A stretch of DNA of 64,000 bases, from assembly GCF_000585355.1 (NCBI RefSeq), contig NZ_KK073873.1:1328703-1392702 (forward strand). Reading direction: 5' to 3'. This document shows, piece after piece, positions 58,713 through 64,000 of this stretch. Source of the stretch: Xylanibacter oryzae DSM 17970 (GTDB taxonomy: Bacteria; Bacteroidota; Bacteroidia; Bacteroidales; Bacteroidaceae). Positions within the stretch are counted from its first letter, which is position 1; each line of letters begins with the position of its first letter. The translations under genes were made by a program, and so were the position numbers. The notes beneath the pieces are model-generated. The model ran no database searches and was not told the origin of the DNA. It saw nothing but the letters and a program-made list of their open reading frames with translations.

Positions 58713-58780
58713 GTTTTTCATGGTATTAGATTATTAAGGTTAATAAAAGATTGGTTGTCGTGAGACAATCAATTTTTTTT
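58713..58780 (+). ncRNA. Candidate small RNA of about 68 bases
   Basis: Predicted from its boundaries: a promoter ends at 58706 and a hairpin with T run ends at 58780. Inside are a small A/T stem (TTATTAA at 58731-58737, TTAATAA at 58740-58746) and the terminator stem. A second, separate promoter for the next gene begins at 58789, so this transcript is not needed as its leader. No known RNA family was recognised. It could instead be only the end of the yggS transcript. Confidence 0.45.
58750..58780 (+). terminator. Intrinsic terminator before the pseudokinase gene
   Basis: ATTGGTTGTC (58750-58759) pairs with GACAATCAAT (58764-58773) with one G-T pair and a GTGA loop, followed by eight Ts (58773-58780). 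It can end the candidate small RNA or the yggS operon. Confidence 0.8.
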
Positions 58781-58788
58781 GTGTTTTA

Positions 58789-58820
58789 TTTTGCGGTAAA
58801 CGCGTTTTATATTATCTTTG
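58789..58820 (+). promoter_or_regulatory. Promoter of the pseudokinase gene
   Basis: TTTTG (58789-58793) and TATCTTTG (58813-58820) are 19 bases apart. The start codon is at 58843, giving a leader of about 16 bases. Confidence 0.75.
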
Positions 58821-58842
58821 TGCCAACATAAATTATAAAAAC

Positions 58843-60063
58843 ATGAATTACGAAGAACTCATAGAAGCTCGTGATGCCAAGACGCAAAATTTGGGAAATA
58901 TGCCTATCGGTAATATATACAAGCGCCATATATCAAACAAATATATCAATATATTAAAAATTAAGGATAATCTAATAAACAATTTTTTCTTCAGCGGCGA
59001 TATTAACTTTGAATACCAAGTAAATCAAACAATTAAGAATAAGCATCAACTACATTTTTCGCCAATTTTTCAAGGTGAAGACATAGTAGCATTAAAAATA
59101 GAGATGTGTAATTTTCAAAGTTTCGAGTCATTACTTTCAAAAAATCCTGCAGTTGTAGGCTCTAAACATTTTATATCTGACACAATTAATGACATATTAA
59201 ACTTTACTGAACTATTACACAAAAAGAATATATATCATGTTTGCTATGCACCATCAACAGTATTATCACGCAATGGCAATAACAGTGTTTTGTTTATTTC
59301 TCACGGCTCATTCTACCAGAATATAAAAGACAGAGAATCTCTATATGGGAATTATCCAAATTATATCGCTCCAGAAGTATTAAATGGAGATACTATCGAC
59401 GAGCGCACAGATATATATTCAATAGGAAAGTTTATTGAGAGCTTATTTATAGTATCTCCAATTCCTTTTCACTATAAAAGAATTGTATCACGTGCTACTA
59501 AAACAGATCCAGAAGACAGATATCAGTCTATAAATGATATGCGACATGATCTTGCAGTAAAGAAAACCCTTTATAAATTAATATTGACATGTTCAATTGC
59601 GGCTGTATTATCGATATTTGGTTTCACAATATGGTGGAATCTTACTCCTAAAAAGACTCCAATAGAATTTGTTAGCCCGGCTCCCAGACAGGCAACAGAT
59701 GATCTAATTGATGACGGATTTGATCCACGAACTGAATTAGGAGTTATCACAAATGACTCAGTAAACCAAATGTCGCCTGCAGAACAAAAGAAACAGGCGG
59801 AATACGAAAAAAAGAATGAAGAAATATTTAGGAAACGCTATACATTGGCAGCTGCAAAAATAATAAATAAGATATACAATAAAAAATATATGGGCAATAA
59901 CGAAAAGAAGTTTGTAGCCGGCAGTCAAGCAACACTTGACGACTTGAGCAAACTACAAACTGACTTGGGGGCTAAAGCCCATCTTCCTGACTCAAAAAGC
60001 CAAAGAATAGCAGCAGAGGTTATAGAAGGACTCACAGAACAGAAAATGTATGAGATGAAATAA
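58843..60063 (+). CDS. Membrane-anchored kinase-fold protein lacking catalytic residues (pseudokinase)
   Basis: A 406-residue protein with a Ser/Thr kinase-like N-terminal domain, one transmembrane helix (about 245-265) and an outer C-terminal part of 140 residues. The C-lobe is recognisable: NYIAPEVLNGD (APE at 176-178), DERTDIYSIG (186-195) and RATKTDPEDRYQSINDM (217-233). The catalytic loop reads HVCYAPSTVL (132-141) where active kinases have HRDxKPxNxL, and the DFG position reads SHG (153-155). No glycine-rich loop or clear VAIK lysine is visible. It should not phosphorylate in the standard way. The outer part is charged and rich in Lys/Glu. It has its own promoter. Confidence 0.75.
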   Translation: MNYEELIEARDAKTQNLGNMPIGNIYKRHISNKYINILKIKDNLINNFFFSGDINFEYQVNQTIKNKHQLHFSPIFQGEDIVALKIEMCNFQSFESLLSKNPAVVGSKHFISDTINDILNFTELLHKKNIYHVCYAPSTVLSRNGNNSVLFISHGSFYQNIKDRESLYGNYPNYIAPEVLNGDTIDERTDIYSIGKFIESLFIVSPIPFHYKRIVSRATKTDPEDRYQSINDMRHDLAVKKTLYKLILTCSIAAVLSIFGFTIWWNLTPKKTPIEFVSPAPRQATDDLIDDGFDPRTELGVITNDSVNQMSPAEQKKQAEYEKKNEEIFRKRYTLAAAKIINKIYNKKYMGNNEKKFVAGSQATLDDLSKLQTDLGAKAHLPDSKSQRIAAEVIEGLTEQKMYEMK

Positions 60064-60087
60064 TAAAAATAAAATCTTATTTTTATT
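60062..60087 (+). terminator. Possible A/T-only terminator after the pseudokinase gene
   Basis: An 11-bp stem of A/T pairs (60062-60072 with 60077-60087) overlaps the stop codon and runs into a T-rich stretch. It is weak and overlaps the next promoter. Confidence 0.3.
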
Positions 60088-60117
60088 TTGTATTACACTT
60101 GAATTGCAGTATCTTTG
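60086..60117 (+). promoter_or_regulatory. Promoter of the aminotransferase gene
   Basis: TTTTG (60086-60090) and TATCTTTG (60110-60117) are 19 bases apart, a full consensus match, 25 bases before the ATG at 60142. Confidence 0.75.
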
Positions 60118-60141
60118 CAGACGGATTTTAAATAAAAAATA

Positions 60142-61350
60142 ATGCCTGAAATATCAGTACGCGGGCTTGAAATGCCAGAATCTCCTATACGGAAATTGGC
60201 ACCACTTGCTGCCGCAGCAAAAAAAAGAGGAACCAAGGTGTACCACCTAAATATAGGGCAACCAGACTTACCGACTCCCAAGGTAGGCCTAGATGCTTTG
60301 CATCACATAACTAAAAAAGTTCTTGAGTATTCACCATCGCAAGGCTATCTTAGCTACCGCGAAAAATTAGTTGGATACTACAAAAAATACAACATAAATG
60401 TCAATGCAGACGACATCATTATAACATCAGGTGGTAGTGAAGCTGTACTTTTTGCATTTATGTCATGCCTAAATCCTGGCGACGAGATAATTGTCCCTGA
60501 ACCAGCTTACGCTAATTATATGGCATTTGCTATCTCTGCTGGAGCTAAAATTCGTACTATAGCAACAACTATCGAAGAAGGATTTTCTCTTCCAAAAGTA
60601 GAAAAATTCGAAGAACTTATCAACGACAGGACGCGTGCTATAATGATATGCAATCCAAATAATCCAACTGGATATCTTTATACCAGACGAGAAATGAATC
60701 AAATACGTGATCTTGTAAAGAAATATGATCTTTATCTGTTTTCTGATGAAGTTTATCGTGAATATATCTACACAGGATCTCCATATATCAGTGCTTGCCA
60801 TCTTGAAGGTATAGAACAAAATGTAGTTCTTATTGATTCGGTATCTAAGCGTTACAGCGAATGTGGAATTCGAATAGGAGCTCTTATTACGAAAAATGCA
60901 GAGGTTAGAAAAGCTGTAATGAAATTCTGCCAAGCCAGACTTTCTCCACCATTAATTGGACAAATTGTTGCAGAGGCATCACTTGATGCACCTGAAGAAT
61001 ATTATCGTGAAGTATATGATGAATATGTTGAGCGTCGAAAATGCTTGATAGACGGGCTCAATCGAATACCTGGTGTATACTCACCTATACCAATGGGTGC
61101 TTTCTATACAGTTGCCAAATTGCCGGTCGACGACAGTGAAAAATTCTGCCGCTGGTGTCTGGAAAAATTTAATTATGAGGGTGAAACCGTTATGATGGCA
61201 CCAGCAGCAGGATTTTACACAACTCCTGGCGCAGGCATTAATCAAGTACGTATTGCTTATGTTCTAAAAAAAGTTGATCTTGAGCGTGCCCTATTTGTTC
61301 TTCGCAAAGCCTTGGAAGTATACCCAGGAAGAGTTGATGATAATAGCTAA
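60142..61350 (+). CDS. PLP-dependent aminotransferase (class I/II, aspartate aminotransferase-like)
   Basis: Fold-type I aminotransferase of 402 residues. The PLP lysine is Lys236 in DSVSKRYSECGIRIG; the phosphate loop GGSEAVLFAF is near 100, ICNPNNPTGYLYTRREM (170-186) carries the conserved Asn, SDEVYREYIY the Asp and Tyr, and the C-terminal INQVRIAYVL the substrate-binding Arg. It probably transfers amino groups between aspartate or a similar amino acid and 2-oxoglutarate. The permease gene begins two bases after it, so they form a pair. Confidence 0.92.
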   Translation: MPEISVRGLEMPESPIRKLAPLAAAAKKRGTKVYHLNIGQPDLPTPKVGLDALHHITKKVLEYSPSQGYLSYREKLVGYYKKYNINVNADDIIITSGGSEAVLFAFMSCLNPGDEIIVPEPAYANYMAFAISAGAKIRTIATTIEEGFSLPKVEKFEELINDRTRAIMICNPNNPTGYLYTRREMNQIRDLVKKYDLYLFSDEVYREYIYTGSPYISACHLEGIEQNVVLIDSVSKRYSECGIRIGALITKNAEVRKAVMKFCQARLSPPLIGQIVAEASLDAPEEYYREVYDEYVERRKCLIDGLNRIPGVYSPIPMGAFYTVAKLPVDDSEKFCRWCLEKFNYEGETVMMAPAAGFYTTPGAGINQVRIAYVLKKVDLERALFVLRKALEVYPGRVDDNS

Positions 61351-61352
61351 TT

Positions 61353-62600
61353 ATGAATTTCCCTCTATATATTGCAAAAAAAATATATAACGATAAAGGC
61401 GACCGTAAAAAAGTAAGTCGACCTGCTATCAAAATCGCTACACTTGGTGTGGCGATTGGTCTTGCTGTAATGATAATTTCTGTTTGTGTAGTATTAGGAT
61501 TTAAACATTCAATACGAGATAAAGTAATTGGATTCGGTAGCCATATTCAGGTAGAAGATATTATGGCCCTTAATAATCAAGACCAATATCCCATATGTAT
61601 TAACGACAGTATGGTAAATGTACTTAAGGGATGCTGGGGCATTAAACATGTGCAAAAGTATGCGCTAAAGCAAGGAATCTTAAAGACAGACAAGGATTTT
61701 CTGGGCATCATGTTTAAAGGTATTGGACCTGATTACGACATAAATTTCCTAAAACAAAATCTTAAATCAGGCGAAATTCCTAAGTTTAGTGATTCCAGCA
61801 GTCAAAATAAACTTGTAATTTCCCAAATCATGGCTTCTAAGTTAAAACTAAAAGTCGGTGATAAAGTTTTTGCATACTTTATTTCTAAAGATGATGTAAG
61901 AGCTAGGCGTTTCAAAATAAGCGGAATTTATCAAACAAATATGACTAAGTTTGACCAAACATTCTGCTATACAGACATATATACTGCAATCAAACTTAAT
62001 GGATGGGAAAATGATCAATGCAGTGGTGCTGAACTTCAAGTAAAAGATTTTTCAAGACTTAATGAAGTAGAGAATGTTATAGTGAAAAAAGTGAATAGGA
62101 CAATAGACAAGTATGGTGAAACATATGCTTCTCAAACAATTATTGATGCAAATCCACAAGTTTTTGCATGGCTTAATCTATTAGACCTTAATGTATGGGT
62201 TATTATGGCACTAATGATTTGTGTTGCAGGATTCACTATGATAAGCGGTCTACTGATTATAATTCTTGAGCGCACTACGATGATTGGAGTCTTGAAAGCA
62301 CTTGGTGCGAAAAATAAAACAATCAGGCACACCTTCCTTTGGTTTGCCGTATTCATTATAGGTAAAGGTTTAATTATAGGAGATGCATTAGGTTTAGGTC
62401 TGCTATTTCTACAAAAATATACAGGCTTAATCAAACTAGATCCTACTACATATTATGTAAATACTGTACCGATTGAAATAAATATACCATTTATTATCAT
62501 TATCAATGTGATAACATTAATAATAAGTATATTCGTATTGATCGCCCCTAGTTATCTTATATCTCATATTCACCCAGCAAGATCAATGCACTTCGAATAA
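61353..62600 (+). CDS. LolC/LolE-type ABC transporter permease
   Basis: Membrane subunit of 415 residues in the FtsX/MacB-like family. The N-terminal MNFPLYIAKKIYNDKGDRKK is typical of Bacteroidetes LolC/E proteins. One helix (about 25-48) is followed by a large periplasmic domain (50-265) and three C-terminal helices (about 275-300, 320-345, 375-405), with IVLERTTMIGVLKALGA-like IILERTTMIGVLKALGAKN. It should help release lipoproteins from the inner membrane to the outer membrane carrier. The ATPase is not adjacent. A terminator follows 48 bases later. Confidence 0.88.
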   Translation: MNFPLYIAKKIYNDKGDRKKVSRPAIKIATLGVAIGLAVMIISVCVVLGFKHSIRDKVIGFGSHIQVEDIMALNNQDQYPICINDSMVNVLKGCWGIKHVQKYALKQGILKTDKDFLGIMFKGIGPDYDINFLKQNLKSGEIPKFSDSSSQNKLVISQIMASKLKLKVGDKVFAYFISKDDVRARRFKISGIYQTNMTKFDQTFCYTDIYTAIKLNGWENDQCSGAELQVKDFSRLNEVENVIVKKVNRTIDKYGETYASQTIIDANPQVFAWLNLLDLNVWVIMALMICVAGFTMISGLLIIILERTTMIGVLKALGAKNKTIRHTFLWFAVFIIGKGLIIGDALGLGLLFLQKYTGLIKLDPTTYYVNTVPIEINIPFIIIINVITLIISIFVLIAPSYLISHIHPARSMHFE

Positions 62601-62648
62601 AAACAAAAGTTTTTTCAATCCTCATTATGAGGACTATATAAAAAAGTA

Positions 62649-62678
62649 TCCCCGAGAGCACTCATCTGCTGTCGGGGA
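62649..62678. terminator. Bidirectional terminator between convergent genes
   Basis: A 12-bp GC-rich stem with one mismatch (62649-62660 with 62667-62678) lies between the permease and the acyl-CoA synthetase. T runs follow on both strands. Confidence 0.85.
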
Positions 62679-62736
62679 CTATTTTTGTACTCACTAGTAC
62701 AATAAACACATGTATAATTAATTTTCTGAATTAATC

Positions 62737-64000
62737 TTATTTATACAGATATCTCTTTATACTCTTTTTAGGCGTTTTATCAAACTCCTGAGTATGCATT
62801 TCTATTGCTGATAATCTCTCATATGATGGTAATATCTGATTCAATTCCAAAAGATTCTGTTCCATTATCTTTTCAATATCATCATCATTAAATTCCATTT
62901 CTTTAGCACCTTCATAATCAGGATGTACAAGAGCTATCAATTTATTGTCACGCTGCACTACAACGCTTTCAACAACCATAGTCATACTATTTAATTTATC
63001 CTCAATTTCTTCAGGATATATATTTTGCCCATTAGGTCCGAGTATCATATTTTTACTACGACCCTTAATATAAACATTACCATTACTATCCATTAAGCCC
63101 AGATCACCAGTATGGTACCACCCATCACTATCTAAAGCTTGTGCTGTTGCCTCTGGGTTCTTATAATATCCGAGCATTATATTTAGTCCCTTAGCAATTA
63201 TCTCTCCTGGTATATTTTCAGGGTCAGAACTATCTATCTTTACATTCATATGAACAACAGCCCTACCACAAGATCCAGGTGCAAAAGACTTGTAGTCGCT
63301 ATAACAAATTATAGGTGCACACTCAGTAGCCCCATATCCAACAGTTATAGGGAATTCGATTTGATGCATAAAACTTTCAACTTCATTGCTTAAAGCTGCT
63401 CCGCCTACTATGATCTCATAGAATCTACCTCCAAATGCATTGACAACCTGTTCACATATTTTTTCACGAACCTTCTTACTTATCACCGGCATATTCAAAA
63501 GTAAGCGCATGCGGTTATTTTGAATTTTAGGAAAAACCTTCTTTCGTACGATTTTCTCTATGACAAGAGGTACTGCAATAATTATTGCTGGTTTGATATC
63601 AGCAAAAGCCTGAGCTATAATTACAGGACTAGGTACACGAGTAAGAAAGAATATATGACACCCATAGCAAAATTCAAATATAAATTCAAAAGCCATGCCA
63701 TACATATGCGCTAAGGGTAATATGCTGATAGTATTATCACCACTATTAATTTTTGTCCCTAAAACATGAAAAGCGAAATCAAGATTGCCCCACATTGCCC
63801 TATAAGGTATCATTACCCCCTTGGAAAAGCCCGTAGTACCACTCGTATAATTTATTAGAGCCATCTCCTCAGGATCAGAATCTATATAATAATGAACATT
63901 ATTAGAGCGAAATGCTTTGGGATATTTATGACCAAACATCTCATTTAGATGTTCACGTGCATAAGTAAGCTTATCTGTACGTGAAATAACGACCGAATAA
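62737..64000 (-). CDS. Long-chain acyl-CoA synthetase (AMP-binding), C-terminal part, cut by window edge
   Basis: ANL-superfamily adenylating enzyme. The frame is open to the window edge, so the first part is missing and the ATG at 63939 is internal. The visible 420 residues contain the phosphate loop INYTSGTTGFSKGVM, YGATECAPIICYSD (A5), GWYHTGDLGLMDSNGNVYIK (A7-A8) and the C-terminal catalytic lysine region FDKTPKKSIKRYLYK. It activates fatty acids with ATP and CoA at the inner membrane. The long-chain type is inferred from the YPEEIEDKLNSM and GPNGQNIYPE pattern. It ends opposite the permease across a shared terminator. Confidence 0.92.
   Translation of the reverse strand, partial: YSVVISRTDKLTYAREHLNEMFGHKYPKAFRSNNVHYYIDSDPEEMALINYTSGTTGFSKGVMIPYRAMWGNLDFAFHVLGTKINSGDNTISILPLAHMYGMAFEFIFEFCYGCHIFFLTRVPSPVIIAQAFADIKPAIIIAVPLVIEKIVRKKVFPKIQNNRMRLLLNMPVISKKVREKICEQVVNAFGGRFYEIIVGGAALSNEVESFMHQIEFPITVGYGATECAPIICYSDYKSFAPGSCGRAVVHMNVKIDSSDPENIPGEIIAKGLNIMLGYYKNPEATAQALDSDGWYHTGDLGLMDSNGNVYIKGRSKNMILGPNGQNIYPEEIEDKLNSMTMVVESVVVQRDNKLIALVHPDYEGAKEMEFNDDDIEKIMEQNLLELNQILPSYERLSAIEMHTQEFDKTPKKSIKRYLYK

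Overview
The window is an AT-rich chromosomal segment of a Bacteroidales bacterium, most likely in or near Prevotellaceae. The gene content points there: an F-type ATPase operon starting with atpD-atpC, two TonB-type outer-membrane beta-barrels, type IX secretion (T9SS)-like tails, an UpxY antiterminator, DUF4923 and DUF4494 proteins, two C69 dipeptidases, and S16 and S1 ribosomal proteins of the Bacteroidetes type. Start codons follow A/T-rich leaders without Shine-Dalgarno sequences. About twenty start regions carry the Bacteroidetes -7 box TAnnTTTG, several with a -33 TTTG/TTG box 18-20 bases upstream. No rRNA, tRNA, CRISPR array, transposase or prophage was recognised.

Layout. 1-4948 (minus): the first bases of a secreted protein, an outer-membrane beta-barrel receptor, a C69 dipeptidase and a ferritin. 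5170-7305 (plus): a DPP-IV-like S9 peptidase. 7436-14724 (minus): a complete nine-gene ATP synthase operon (atpD, C, I-like, B, E, F, H, A, G) with its own promoter and terminator. 14850-17258 (minus): nhaD and pfkA. 17444-24654: a small surface-polysaccharide region with a flippase, three GT2 and one GT4-like glycosyltransferases and a zinc-ribbon protein, with rpsP and a DUF4923 gene lying inside it. 24672-31689: rhaM, tamB-like and rpsA. 31690-32743: a gene-poor stretch with a 22-bp tandem array framed by inverted repeats, and a small HTH gene. 32744-40005 (minus): a tight six-gene run, cstA, an outer-membrane barrel, nadC, M23 peptidase, C69 peptidase and glycerate kinase. 40091-50178 (plus): GH10-like hydrolase, trmN6, then lon, tgt, lptF/G-like, DEAD helicase and tilS. 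50192-54149 (minus): a solitary UpxY antiterminator and a large Oar-like TonB receptor. 54366-62600 (plus): M6 metalloprotease, nucleoside MFS permease, DUF4494, YggS, a membrane pseudokinase, an aminotransferase and a LolC/E-type permease. 62737-64000 (minus): an acyl-CoA synthetase cut by the window edge.

Taken together the genes suggest an anaerobic peptide and amino-acid user: DPP-IV, two C69 dipeptidases, an M6 protease, CstA and an aminotransferase sit beside envelope assembly (TamB, LptF/G, LolC/E), tRNA modification and energy conversion genes. Most of the window is housekeeping. The items most worth a second look are the kinase-fold protein without catalytic residues, the small promoter-plus-terminator transcript just upstream of it, the repeat-rich intergenic region after rpsA, the altered zinc site of Tgt, and the UpxY gene with no polysaccharide operon behind it.
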